Notes: a model not told the origin generated them from the letters alone. Shown: positions 7,489 to 14,962, numbered from the stretch's first letter. The stretch: 15,088 bases of DNA from RGIG7300 sp045133915 (GCA_045133915.1 JBGUUX010000028.1:1-15088); one strand, 5' to 3'. Made by a program: numbers and translations.

Positions 7489-7502
7489 AGCATTACACCT
7501 CG
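7486..7502 (-). promoter_or_regulatory. Ribosome binding site deciding a TTG start, with overlapping two-codon ORF
   Basis: On the minus strand GAGGTG (7502-7497) is followed by ATG-CTT-TGA (7493-7485) and, shifted, TTG (7488-7486). The TTG opens the long frame with an 8-nt spacer. The ATG has only a 3-nt spacer and terminates after Met-Leu, overlapping the real start. Confidence 0.6.
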
Positions 7503-7527
7503 TTATTCGACAGAATAGTTATGATAC

Positions 7528-7556
7528 ATTATACCATATATATCTGATTTAGTCAA
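7528..7556 (-). promoter_or_regulatory. Sigma-A type promoter of the LTA-synthase-like gene
   Basis: On the minus strand TTGACT (7556-7551) and a perfect TATAAT (7533-7528) are separated by exactly 17 nt. Transcription would start near 7521, giving a leader of about 33 nt. It sits just downstream of the terminator of the preceding operon, making the gene a separate unit. Confidence 0.85.
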
Positions 7557-7559
7557 ATA

Positions 7560-7592
7560 AAAATGACACTTTTAGAGAAAAAGTGTCATTTT
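7560..7592 (-). terminator. Rho-independent terminator of the seven-gene lipid operon
   Basis: A perfect 14-bp stem, AAAATGACACTTTT with its complement, encloses an AGAGA loop (plus-strand reading), starting 6 nt past the stop of the last operon gene. The minus-strand side continues into a T-rich tail, fitting termination of the leftward operon. Confidence 0.85.
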
Positions 7593-7597
7593 GTGTC

Positions 7598-8230
7598 TTA
7601 TTCGGTTATAACAGACTCCTGGCAGGAAGGCTCGGTTTCAAGAAAAGGATAGCCTTTGTCTGCGCAGTTTCTTAGACAAAACGCATATGCCATAGGAACC
7701 AGAATACTGAGGATAAGGTATTTAACCGCCTTTTCGGGAAGGGTGGATTCAAATATCTTAAAGAAACAGATATACTGTACCATAGATAAAGCCGATGCCG
7801 CGATCATTGCCAGTATAAGTATACACAGGATTATTATAGCAGGAACGATAATATCTTCCGGCATATATTCATAGCTGTAATAAGAGGAATTAAAGCTGAT
7901 CGGGAATATGGTCACAGAGTATACGGCACTGTAGGTCGAATAGATCGCCATAGAGATACCTTGCAGTATCACCAAGAGCAGATTCCACTTACGCTTCATA
8001 CCGAGACGGCTGTCGTATTCATTGGCAAGGCAACCCAGATTCCACATATTGAGTCCGGGGACCCACGCCATCCAAGGGTTGGCAATGCCTCTTCTTGAGG
8101 ACAGCTGATACTGAGCCTTTGCCGAAATTATATAGGTAATCACCAGCATAGCCATCAGGGCGGAATACAACAACAGTATGCCCAGTACGGCAAATACGAT
8201 GGCAACCACATCAGAGCTTGAGTTATACAT
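7598..8230 (-). CDS. Multi-pass membrane protein of unknown function, last operon gene
   Basis: This 210-residue protein has four likely membrane helices at about residues 8-34, 83-107, 128-153 and 166-187. The loop after helix 1 carries SSRRGIANPWMAWVPGLNMW then LGCLANEYDSR; a similar R-G-I-x-N/H-P-W-x-A-W-x-P motif is familiar from hypothetical membrane proteins of Clostridia, but I cannot name a family. The C-terminal cytosolic-like tail has FCLRNCADKGYPF. AGAGG upstream of the ATG fits translation. It follows the 129-aa membrane protein by 21 nt and is closed by the terminator, so it belongs to the operon starting with the DegV gene. A role in membrane or lipid handling would be inferred from position only. 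Confidence 0.8.
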   Translation of the reverse strand: MYNSSSDVVAIVFAVLGILLLYSALMAMLVITYIISAKAQYQLSSRRGIANPWMAWVPGLNMWNLGCLANEYDSRLGMKRKWNLLLVILQGISMAIYSTYSAVYSVTIFPISFNSSYYSYEYMPEDIIVPAIIILCILILAMIAASALSMVQYICFFKIFESTLPEKAVKYLILSILVPMAYAFCLRNCADKGYPFLETEPSCQESVITE

Positions 8231-8251
8231 ATTCGTTACCTCTTACCTTCA

Positions 8252-8641
8252 TTACATACCACCCAGTGCGGCAATAAGTCCCACTATAAAGAAAATAGAA
8301 AAATATACACCCCAGAAGGCGGTCATAACGATACCCACTATCTTACCTACCTTTGAGAGCACCTTGCCTGCAATACACTTGCCGCCTGCGCTTACACCGC
8401 AGCTCTTTGCCAGTTCTTCTGCGTCCTTTGCTGCCGCCTCACCCTTAGCGCCCATAAAGATAGCGATGATGGATGCAACGGGGAACTCTGACATGATAGC
8501 CGCAGCAAGTCCTTTATTGAAAGCAGTTTCTGCATAGCTATCGATCATGGGATCTCTGACAGGCTGTGCGGACTCCGTCTTTACGGTATAATCGGTTACC
8601 ACAACGGTCTCGTTCTGATTGTTAAAGTTGTTCTGATCCAT
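8252..8641 (-). CDS. Small two-helix membrane protein, DUF4190-like arrangement
   Basis: This 129-residue protein starts with a polar Asn/Gln-rich stretch (MDQNNFNNQNE). It has one moderately hydrophobic segment at ~44-63 (GLAAAIMSEFPVASIIAIFM), an Ala/Lys-rich connecting segment with two Cys (CGVSAGGKC), and a strong C-terminal helix ~101-128. The order 'GLA..., small helix, KG/AK linker, AGK..., last helix' resembles DUF4190-type proteins, but the match is loose. A perfect AGGAGG (8650-8655) overlaps the end of the hydrolase gene and lies 8 nt before ATG, so it should be well translated. The stop codon of the hydrolase is 13 nt upstream. Function unknown. Confidence 0.75.
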   Translation of the reverse strand: MDQNNFNNQNETVVVTDYTVKTESAQPVRDPMIDSYAETAFNKGLAAAIMSEFPVASIIAIFMGAKGEAAAKDAEELAKSCGVSAGGKCIAGKVLSKVGKIVGIVMTAFWGVYFSIFFIVGLIAALGGM

Positions 8642-8654
8642 AATATGATCCTCC

Positions 8655-9605
8655 TTAATTAAAATTTTCTTTTAAAAACTCTACTATCGCAGAGTCGTAT
8701 TTTTCGGTGTCGGTGATCCTCAGCATAGAGTGAGCGCCCTCTTCGTAGCTTACGAGAGTCTTATTCTTACTCGGACAGCTTTCAAACATTTTAAGCGCGT
8801 TGTCGTAGGTAGAATATTTATCCTTTTTGCTGTGGATCATAAGGATGGGCTTATCCATTTTGGTAATATAATTTGCAGGACCCTTACGCATGGTGTGACC
8901 GGTGTTCAGTCTGAAATGGAGCATAACGAGCTGTAAAACCGGGAACATCAGGCGCTTGCGCTCTATAAGGTTGTTTCTCATAGATTCACGGAAACGTGGG
9001 AACATACCCTCTGCCACCATACCCTTGACCTCACGGGGACAGTTGGGTGAGGTTATGGCTAGCATAGCGCCGGCAGCACCTATACATATGCCGTGGTATA
9101 CTACCGTCTTTACGTTATAGCTTTCGCAGAGCATTTTTGTCCAGGCAATAGCGTCTTTAGACTCCTCAAAGCCTACGGTGATAAATCTGCCGTCGCTTAA
9201 GCCGTGGCATCTTGAATCCACCACAAGGACGTTATATCCGCTCTCAGAGTAGGGCTTGGCAAAATAATACCCGTATCTCAGGCTTTCGGTTCTGCCCGAC
9301 AGTATCATCACCGCACGGTCATGACCGAAGTTATAGTATTCTCCGTAGAGGTTGTCGCCGTCTCTTACTATATGTACGTCTTCTTTTGCGTCGATATGTG
9401 CTTCATGCCACGCCATACCGATCTCATCCATTTTCAGAGTCTCGTCGGTTACTATAGAAACCCTTCTGCCCCATTTTTCCTTGTCCTTACGGCTAAGGGT
9501 GGCGTAGAATATCCAAAAGGACGCAACCACCACCGATACAAGGTAGAAAAAGATACCTCCGAGGATAAGCACGGCCAAAATATTGAGTATAAGCATCGTG
9601 TTCAT
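8655..9605 (-). CDS. Membrane-anchored alpha/beta hydrolase with Cys at the nucleophile elbow
   Basis: The 316-residue protein has one N-terminal membrane helix (about residues 5-34) and an alpha/beta hydrolase fold. The nucleophile elbow, normally G-x-S-x-G, reads G-I-C-I-G with Cys174 (codon TGT at 9084-9086). The likely acid is Asp262 (KKDKYS) and the base His292 (EEGAHSML). The strand before the elbow includes VLVVDSRCHGLSDGR, typical of esterase/lysophospholipase-like members. ATG overlaps the acyltransferase stop as ATGA, implying coupled translation, with AAGGA nearby. In context a lysophospholipase or acyl-ester hydrolase at the membrane is plausible. The Cys could keep hydrolase activity, favour acyl transfer, or mark a non-hydrolytic protein; sequence alone does not decide. 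Confidence 0.88.
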   Translation of the reverse strand: MNTMLILNILAVLILGGIFFYLVSVVVASFWIFYATLSRKDKEKWGRRVSIVTDETLKMDEIGMAWHEAHIDAKEDVHIVRDGDNLYGEYYNFGHDRAVMILSGRTESLRYGYYFAKPYSESGYNVLVVDSRCHGLSDGRFITVGFEESKDAIAWTKMLCESYNVKTVVYHGICIGAAGAMLAITSPNCPREVKGMVAEGMFPRFRESMRNNLIERKRLMFPVLQLVMLHFRLNTGHTMRKGPANYITKMDKPILMIHSKKDKYSTYDNALKMFESCPSKNKTLVSYEEGAHSMLRITDTEKYDSAIVEFLKENFN

Positions 9606-10240
9606 TTTGTCCTTGCCTTTCTTAGTTCCAGCTCTGCTTTCAGGTCAAGCACTCTCTGTCTGATGACCTCGTTTATCCCCTCTATGTCCGAGGTCCTTGC
9701 CTTTTCGGGCAGGTAGTCATGGAGGTCTATAGGTTCGCCTATCATCAGGTGGGCACGCTTAAAGAAGCCGTAGTTGCCGTCGGTCACCACGGGGATCATG
9801 GGAACACCGCCTCGGTAGGCTATCAGCAGATAACTTGGGTAGAACTCCTTTATTGTTCCGTCGGGAGTGTTGTGACCCTCGGGGAATATCTGTACCAGAT
9901 TACCCTTTTTAAGTTCCTTTATACTTTGGGAAACAAATCGCATACTCATGGTAGTACGGTTTGCTTCTATTCCGCCCCAGAATTTTGAAAAAGCAAATCT
10001 GACTATAGGATTTTTAAAGGGTTCCTCGGTGGAGACCACGTACAGCTTACGGGGAAAGAAAACAAAGCAGTTCTGCACGTAGTCAAAAGGGCTGAAGTGA
10101 TTTGATATTACAAGAGCGCCGCCCTTGACACGTCGGGTAGCTCTTTCGTTTTCATAGTAGATCTTCGTTTTAAAGAAGAGCCACTTAAAGGGATAGCCGG
10201 TAATAACACCTATCCATCTGAATATTTCGTAAAACAGCAT
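9602..10240 (-). CDS. 1-acyl-sn-glycerol-3-phosphate acyltransferase-like protein (PlsC family)
   Basis: This 212-residue protein has the glycerophospholipid acyltransferase blocks. NHFSPFD contains the H-x4-D catalytic pair (His48, Asp53), GGIEANR (residues 89-95) is block II, FPEGH at 119-123 is block III with His where Thr or Ser is commoner, and VPMIPVV (146-152) is block IV. The N-terminus (FRWIGVITGYPFKWLFF) is hydrophobic and likely sits in or on the inner leaflet. The family esterifies the sn-2 position of lysophosphatidic acid or other lysophospholipids. Its ATG overlaps the stop of the MFS gene by 1 nt (TAATG) and its end overlaps the hydrolase by 4 nt. The position beside FakA/FakB-like genes suggests incorporation of recycled acyl chains; acyl donor and acceptor are not determinable here. 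Confidence 0.9.
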   Translation of the reverse strand: MLFYEIFRWIGVITGYPFKWLFFKTKIYYENERATRRVKGGALVISNHFSPFDYVQNCFVFFPRKLYVVSTEEPFKNPIVRFAFSKFWGGIEANRTTMSMRFVSQSIKELKKGNLVQIFPEGHNTPDGTIKEFYPSYLLIAYRGGVPMIPVVTDGNYGFFKRAHLMIGEPIDLHDYLPEKARTSDIEGINEVIRQRVLDLKAELELRKARTK

Positions 10241-11553
10241 TATTTATCGTTTTTACCTATCTGTGAAATAACCTTGGGGAAGAAGAATGACATACAGAAG
10301 GCAGTCATACATACCACCGCTACGATAACCGTCATAAACTGAACGTAACCCTTCTGCTTTAAGAATACCAGCACCACGCCGGAGGCAAGACCTGCGGACG
10401 CGCCCTCAAACAGACCCTGTATAGCAAAGTACATTGAGGAAGCGGTATTGTTGTTAAGCTCCTTGCGGTCAGCCGCTCTCTGGGAAGGAACGGTGTAGGT
10501 AATAGCAAAGAAAGCGCCGATAGAAAGGGATATGATAAGAGCGCAGGTGATAGAATAGGGATATATTATCGCCGCAGGAATTATCTTAATAAGACCCATA
10601 AGAGCCATACCTGTTGAGAAGGTAGCAAGTATGTATCGGTAGCCGTAACCAAGACCTTTTTTCTGTACTATCTTGTTATACAGAAGGATGGTCAGAGGTA
10701 CGGGAACAAAGCAACAGGGCATAATAAAGGGCATATTGAGGTTAGCGGTAGAAAAATATTCGTTGATACCGCTCAAAAACAGCTGAAGACCTATGTTCAT
10801 CACAAAGAGGGTACAGAGCCAGTAGATATAAGGCTTGTCTGAGAGGGTGAACATAAGGGATTTTACAAAAGTAGTTTTTTCGGCGGGAACGGTATCAGCG
10901 TTTTCGCTCTGAGTTTCTTTAAGAGTAAGGATAGGTATAAGCATTGTAAGGGAGAGGGGAAGGAACAAAAGCGCTACCACTCTGATATTTAAGCCCATGC
11001 TTACAAATGCAGGAACAAGAGCAAAGCTCAGGCTGAAGTATACAACGTCACATACCGACTTTGTGTTGGAGAGCAGAAGTATAGACTTCTGATCCTCGGT
11101 CACCTCGCCAAAGGTGGCGTAATAGGTTATCATGGTCAGGGTATAGGATGTGTAGAAAACAAGGAGCAAAAAGCCGAACCACACTGTGTTGAGCATAGTT
11201 GCTGACTTGTCGATAGGGAGAAGAAACAGCAGATACGCTATGATCATAGGGATATAACCCATAACTATAGCGGTCTTTCTCTTACCCCATTTGCAGTTAA
11301 GGTTATCAACAAAGTGGGAGAGGGGGAGGTCTATAAGACCGTCAACGATCTTTGCTACAAGGATAAGGATCGCCCACAGACCCGCAACTACAAGGTCTCG
11401 GTTAAGAAAAGTCCAGTTTTCCACGTGAGCGTCAAAGCCGCCCACCAATAAAGCACTGCACAGATATGAGCCTACGATGGTGTTGAGCATATTAACGCCA
11501 AGGCCTGAACAACCGTAAAGTATAAGACTTTTCTTTTTGGTAAATGGTTTCAT
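10240..11553 (-). CDS. MFS cation symporter, GPH/MelB-like (MFS_2 family)
   Basis: This 437-residue protein is hydrophobic throughout, consistent with 12 helices. The helix II/loop motif reads KIVDGLIDLPLSHFVDN then KWGKRK (residues 68-93), the GPH-family signature. Asp71 and Asp75 keep the D-x3-D pair that binds Na+/H+ in MelB. The helix IV motif (YTSYTLTMITYYATFGEVTEDQ) also fits. Family members import sugars, but the same superfamily includes animal Mfsd2a, a Na+-dependent lysophosphatidylcholine importer with an equivalent Asp pair. Placed between a fatty acid kinase and an acyltransferase gene that overlaps its stop by 1 nt, lysolipid or lipid-headgroup import is a sensible hypothesis; a sugar substrate is not excluded. 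AGAGG precedes the ATG. Confidence 0.9.
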   Translation of the reverse strand: MKPFTKKKSLILYGCSGLGVNMLNTIVGSYLCSALLVGGFDAHVENWTFLNRDLVVAGLWAILILVAKIVDGLIDLPLSHFVDNLNCKWGKRKTAIVMGYIPMIIAYLLFLLPIDKSATMLNTVWFGFLLLVFYTSYTLTMITYYATFGEVTEDQKSILLLSNTKSVCDVVYFSLSFALVPAFVSMGLNIRVVALLFLPLSLTMLIPILTLKETQSENADTVPAEKTTFVKSLMFTLSDKPYIYWLCTLFVMNIGLQLFLSGINEYFSTANLNMPFIMPCCFVPVPLTILLYNKIVQKKGLGYGYRYILATFSTGMALMGLIKIIPAAIIYPYSITCALIISLSIGAFFAITYTVPSQRAADRKELNNNTASSMYFAIQGLFEGASAGLASGVVLVFLKQKGYVQFMTVIVAVVCMTAFCMSFFFPKVISQIGKNDK

Positions 11554-11595
11554 TTTTAAACCTCTTTATAGATTTTTATTAAGGGGACGTGCTGT

Positions 11596-13221
11596 TCATT
11601 CAAATGATATCGTCATCAGACAGGGCAGAGAATCGGTGGGAACAGAGAAGAACTCGGCGCATATATCGCCACGGCTTACAAGCTCTATTATAGAGTTGAT
11701 GCTCTCTTCCTTGATATGTGATTGGTAGAATATCGTAACTATCTCACGGTCCTGCTGTTTTATGATCTTGCATATGGTCTGCGCGGTTGTTTCGTCAAGC
11801 TTTTCGCTTATGGCTATCAGCTCCTTACCCGAGAAAGAATAATACTCGTTTCGGCTGATATCCTTATCCTTGTAACGGATAGAGTTGTTGCGCTTGGCTA
11901 TGGAAACAACGTAAAGATTGTTTATTATCTGTGTTATAGAGTCGGCGGCTGCTTCGATATCGGTTTCAGAAAAATCCACCGTGGGCAGCGCTGCGTAGCA
12001 CTCGGCTACGGTACGGCTGTTTATGACCGTTACCTTGCCCTTGCCGTAGAGCTTCTTTGCCTGTACTGCGCTGAGTATAGCATCAGAACTGTTGGGGAAA
12101 ACAATGATGTTTTCCGCATTGCTCATTTCAAAGGCGTCAAGATAATCCTTGGTGGACACACCCTCGTCGCACAGTACCGAAACGTCTGCCCCCATGTCTA
12201 TAAACAACTGCTGCATTTTGGGGTCAAAGGCTACCGCCACTATGGCAAAAGCACCGTTGTTCTTTATGGATGAGCACATTATACGCTTGTTCTGCTCGGT
12301 GTGCTGAACGGTCATGTTCTCTATCTTGGAGCTTAAAAACTCTCCGTATCTGTGGCAGAGACCAAAGACCTTTTCGGGATAACGGGTATGTATGTGTACC
12401 CTTACCTTGTCCTTTTCGTGGGACAGAACTATAGAGTCGCCTATCTCTGCAAGCGCAGATTTAAAGCTGTCAAGCTCAAAGGGCTCTTTTTCGTTTAAGA
12501 GCTGGAGCAAAAGCTCGGTACAGTAGCCAAACTCAAATCTGCTCTCAGGGCCAAAAGCATCGTAATCTACGGCCAAAGTGTTTTTATCCTCTTCAACACT
12601 GTCTATGCTTTCTCCGTCAAGGTATTTTTTCATACCTTCAAACATATATACTATACCCATTCCGCCGCTGTCCACTACGCCGCTGTCCTTAAGCACCGCC
12701 AGAAGCTCGGGGGTGTTTTCAAGGGATCTTTTGGCATACTTTACAAAGGAATCTATAACGTCGTCCACGCTTTGGGTACCGTTATATTCCTGCTTTACGG
12801 CTTTTGTTGCATCCTTTACTACGGTGAGCATAGTACCTTCGACGGGGGTAGCCACCGAAGCATATGCATATTTAACACCCTTTTCAAGAGCTGCTATAAA
12901 GGTCTCGGCATCGGCGGCATCCACCTCGTAGAAGCCCTCGGATATACCCTTCAGAAACTGAGAAACTATTACTCCTGAGTTTCCTCTTGCTTCAAAGACT
13001 ACCGAGCGGGCAAACTTTCTTGCAACTGAAGGCAGATCTACTATAGATCCGCCTACGGCAAGAAGTCCCTTGTGTACCGTCGTTACCATATTTGTGCCCG
13101 TGTCCCCGTCGGGAACGGGAAAAACGTTTAATTCGTTTACGTGCTTTACGTGCTTATTCAGGTTTCGTACAGCGTACTCTACCATGTTTATAAAGCACTC
13201 ACCGTCAATCCTTCTCCTCAT
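11596..13221 (-). CDS. fakA: FakA-like fatty acid kinase (DAK2 domain protein)
   Basis: This 541-residue protein is close to the usual 540-560 of FakA. The N-terminal DhaL-type kinase domain has the metal/ATP motif LNVFPVPDGDTGTNM (Asp38 and Asp40 included), EARGNSGVI (77-85) and VVDSGGMG (182-189). The middle domain has FGYCTE with its conserved Cys, then GDSIVLSHEKDKVRVHIHT and ENMTVQH. The C-terminal domain has FPNSSDAILSA and VTIFYQ and ends in LMTISFE, as in FakA. FakA phosphorylates fatty acids held by FakB to acyl-phosphates, which feed PlsX/PlsY or exchange to ACP. It starts 7 nt after the DegV gene, so kinase and binding protein are co-transcribed. The start fits the family (IDGECFINMV); the upstream ribosome binding site is weak and coupling is likely. 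Confidence 0.92.
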   Translation of the reverse strand: MRRRIDGECFINMVEYAVRNLNKHVKHVNELNVFPVPDGDTGTNMVTTVHKGLLAVGGSIVDLPSVARKFARSVVFEARGNSGVIVSQFLKGISEGFYEVDAADAETFIAALEKGVKYAYASVATPVEGTMLTVVKDATKAVKQEYNGTQSVDDVIDSFVKYAKRSLENTPELLAVLKDSGVVDSGGMGIVYMFEGMKKYLDGESIDSVEEDKNTLAVDYDAFGPESRFEFGYCTELLLQLLNEKEPFELDSFKSALAEIGDSIVLSHEKDKVRVHIHTRYPEKVFGLCHRYGEFLSSKIENMTVQHTEQNKRIMCSSIKNNGAFAIVAVAFDPKMQQLFIDMGADVSVLCDEGVSTKDYLDAFEMSNAENIIVFPNSSDAILSAVQAKKLYGKGKVTVINSRTVAECYAALPTVDFSETDIEAAADSITQIINNLYVVSIAKRNNSIRYKDKDISRNEYYSFSGKELIAISEKLDETTAQTICKIIKQQDREIVTIFYQSHIKEESINSIIELVSRGDICAEFFSVPTDSLPCLMTISFE

Positions 13222-13228
13222 GACTTAC

Positions 13229-14161
13229 TTACCCGTTAAGCAACGCTGTCATTATATTCTTTTCGGCGCTCAGATCCTCGCTTATCTCTTCACCTAAGAA
13301 GTATACCGCCACCATACCGGGACCGATGTTGGTTCCGCAACCCGAAAAGACGTCGGATAGAAACACCTTTTTGGGTTCAAGCTCGTTTTCTATAAGAGCC
13401 TTGAGCTTTTCGGCATATTCGGGTCGGTTGCTGTGGGATATGAGCATATACTGATCCTTTATGTCCTTTGCGGCACGCTGGGTATACTTAACTGTTAGAT
13501 CCAGAGCCTTGTTTATACCCTTTGCCTTGGTAAGCACAGACACGTAACCGTCTCGGTTACAGTCACCCATAGGCTTAACACCGGCAAAGCTGCCCATGAT
13601 AGCCTTACCCATGGTGATACGGCCTCTGCGGGCAACAAATATAAGGTCGTCTATAGGACCCATCTGGTGAACTCTGTGCTTGTTTTCCTCAAGCCAGGTT
13701 ACCACCTCGTCAAAGCTCTTGCCCTCGTTTTTAAGCATATGGGCGTACATAACAAGCAGACCAAAGGCACCCGACATCTTGTAGCTGTCAAAGCAGTATA
13801 TTTTGCAGTCGGGCAGTTCCTCTTTTACTCGGTTGGCTGCGCCCACAGCCACGTTGTAGGTAGAGCTTATCTTTGAGGATATGGACATACTCAGTATGTC
13901 GTAACCCTGCTCTGCGTATTTTTTGAAGGAAAGGTAGTATTCCTCCGGACTTGCGGGAGCGGTGCTCACCTCAAGCTTTTTATTTGACAAAGCCTTGTAG
14001 AATTCCTCTCGGCTGATATTTGACCAATCAAGAGTGGTCTCAAAATCTCTGTCATCGCTGAAATGAACGTGACCCTTGATATAGTCCTCAACTCCAAAAA
14101 ATTCTCTTATTTCGGCAGAAAGGTCGCAGGTGACGTCTGCCAAAATTATATATTTGTTCAT
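13229..14161 (-). CDS. DegV family protein, FakB-like fatty-acid-binding partner
   Basis: This 310-residue protein, slightly longer than the usual ~285, carries DegV hallmarks. ILADVTCDLSAE stands in place of the usual TDSTADL. STAPASPEEY (66-75) is the counterpart of TSQPSP. SMSISSKISSTYNVA (91-105), IFVARRGRI (174-182) and GCGTNIGPG (274-282) follow. The last block commonly reads T-H-x-G-P-G; here the His position is Asn278. FakB proteins bind a fatty acid in a buried tunnel and present it to FakA. First gene of the operon, with AAGGAG (14169-14174) 7 nt before ATG and a clear promoter. Chain preference cannot be read from sequence. Confidence 0.9.
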   Translation of the reverse strand: MNKYIILADVTCDLSAEIREFFGVEDYIKGHVHFSDDRDFETTLDWSNISREEFYKALSNKKLEVSTAPASPEEYYLSFKKYAEQGYDILSMSISSKISSTYNVAVGAANRVKEELPDCKIYCFDSYKMSGAFGLLVMYAHMLKNEGKSFDEVVTWLEENKHRVHQMGPIDDLIFVARRGRITMGKAIMGSFAGVKPMGDCNRDGYVSVLTKAKGINKALDLTVKYTQRAAKDIKDQYMLISHSNRPEYAEKLKALIENELEPKKVFLSDVFSGCGTNIGPGMVAVYFLGEEISEDLSAEKNIMTALLNG

Positions 14162-14192
14162 AGCCGAACTCCTTGAAATGTTTAATTAGTAT

Positions 14193-14221
14193 ATTATAAC
14201 ATAATATGAACGAAATTTCAA
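14193..14221 (-). promoter_or_regulatory. Sigma-A type promoter of the lipid operon
   Basis: On the minus strand TTGAAA (14221-14216), a 17-nt spacer and TATAAT (14198-14193) precede the DegV gene by about 30 nt. It is the only convincing promoter for the seven genes down to 7598. No operator such as a clear FapR-type palindrome is obvious to me around it. Confidence 0.8.
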
Positions 14222-14260
14222 CATTTTTTGACAACAATGGCATGGAAGCAAAAGGAAATA

Positions 14261-14288
14261 AAACAAAAAGCCGTCCGTAAAGGACAGC
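14261..14288 (-). terminator. Terminator of the 147-aa protein gene
   Basis: Read on the minus strand, GCTGTCC and GGACGGC form a 7-bp stem with one G-T pair around TTTAC, followed by TTTTTGTTT. It ends 41 nt past the stop codon and isolates the gene from the operon promoter at 14193-14221. A second hairpin with GGTATCGG/CCGATATC arms (14307-14330) touches the stop codon. Confidence 0.75.
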
Positions 14289-14328
14289 TTGTTTAAAAAG
14301 GTGAGAGGTATCGGCTTATGAACCGATA

Positions 14329-14772
14329 TCAGCGGGAACAGATAGCAGCTTCAAAATAAGTGTAGTCTACCGGAACAGCAGCGAGCTTGTCGATAAAAAA
14401 CTGATTGATCATATATAGTATATTGCTTCTGTTGTGGATATACTTTACCCTGCTTACCTTCAGATATGTTCTGTTACCAAAAAGGTAGAATGAGAGCTGA
14501 AACTCGATAGAGGTGCCCAAGTGAGAAAATATCAAGGTTGAAGATCGCGGATCAAAGCTATAGTCAAGTGTATCGGTGGTATTATGCCAAAGCAGACGGT
14601 CTATTGCCTCGGGTCTTGTGCAGTTTAAAGCAAAACAATGATGCTGCATAAGCGTATCATAGTTAATAATATTATCTGTGTTTTTTATGTCGTCCGTATG
14701 TGGCTTAAAAATCATAAACAAAGCCAACGGTATAGTCAGAATCAACAGATATATGAGCAAGATATATTCCAT
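14329..14772 (-). CDS. Single-pass membrane protein of unknown family
   Basis: This 147-residue protein has one N-terminal hydrophobic helix (about residues 3-22, MEYILLIYLLILTIPLALF), probably an uncleaved anchor, and a ~120-residue soluble domain. I do not recognise the family. Visible features are HHCFALNCTRPEAIDRLL (residues 44-61), a beta-rich middle (YSFDPRSSTLIFSHLGTSIEF), and a conserved-looking end INQFFIDKLAAVPVDYTYFE. GGGAG before the ATG, a strong promoter (TTGAAA/TATAAT) and a terminator show it is a real monocistronic gene. Nothing in its neighbours gives a function. Confidence 0.8.
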   Translation of the reverse strand: MEYILLIYLLILTIPLALFMIFKPHTDDIKNTDNIINYDTLMQHHCFALNCTRPEAIDRLLWHNTTDTLDYSFDPRSSTLIFSHLGTSIEFQLSFYLFGNRTYLKVSRVKYIHNRSNILYMINQFFIDKLAAVPVDYTYFEAAICSR

Positions 14773-14803
14773 GGATGTCTCCCATTATCAAACAATCATA
14801 CTA

Positions 14804-14832
14804 ATTATATCACAAAGCCGACTGTATTTCAA
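14804..14832 (-). promoter_or_regulatory. Sigma-A type promoter of the 147-aa protein gene
   Basis: Minus-strand TTGAAA (14832-14827), 17-nt spacer, TATAAT (14809-14804), placed about 32 nt before the ATG. The two hexamers and spacing are identical to those of the lipid operon promoter. Confidence 0.8.
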
Positions 14833-14926
14833 TAGTTTGTAGATTTATTGTGTTTTTATAATACATAATCTACAGAGACAATACCGACAAGTCGGCCCGT
14901 AAGTTTGAATCTTCCACAAATTACAG

Positions 14927-14962
14927 CAACAAAAAGGACACCAAAAGGTGTCCTTTTTGTTG
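14927..14962. terminator. Long perfect terminator hairpin, bidirectional
   Basis: A 16-bp perfect stem, CAACAAAAAGGACACC with its complement, encloses an AAAA loop. A and T runs flank the GC core (GGACACC/GGTGTCC) on both strands. No gene on the plus strand ends nearby, so it either stops a minus-strand gene beyond the right edge or ends a short plus-strand RNA. Confidence 0.75.

Noticed and set aside
11722..12273. 183-residue plus-strand open frame
   Set aside because: It lies wholly antisense inside the clear FakA-like gene, with no ribosome binding site or recognisable motif; a shadow of codon bias.
14222..14240. Plus-strand TTGACA promoter element near 14228
   Set aside because: No -10 at suitable spacing and no plus-strand gene downstream.
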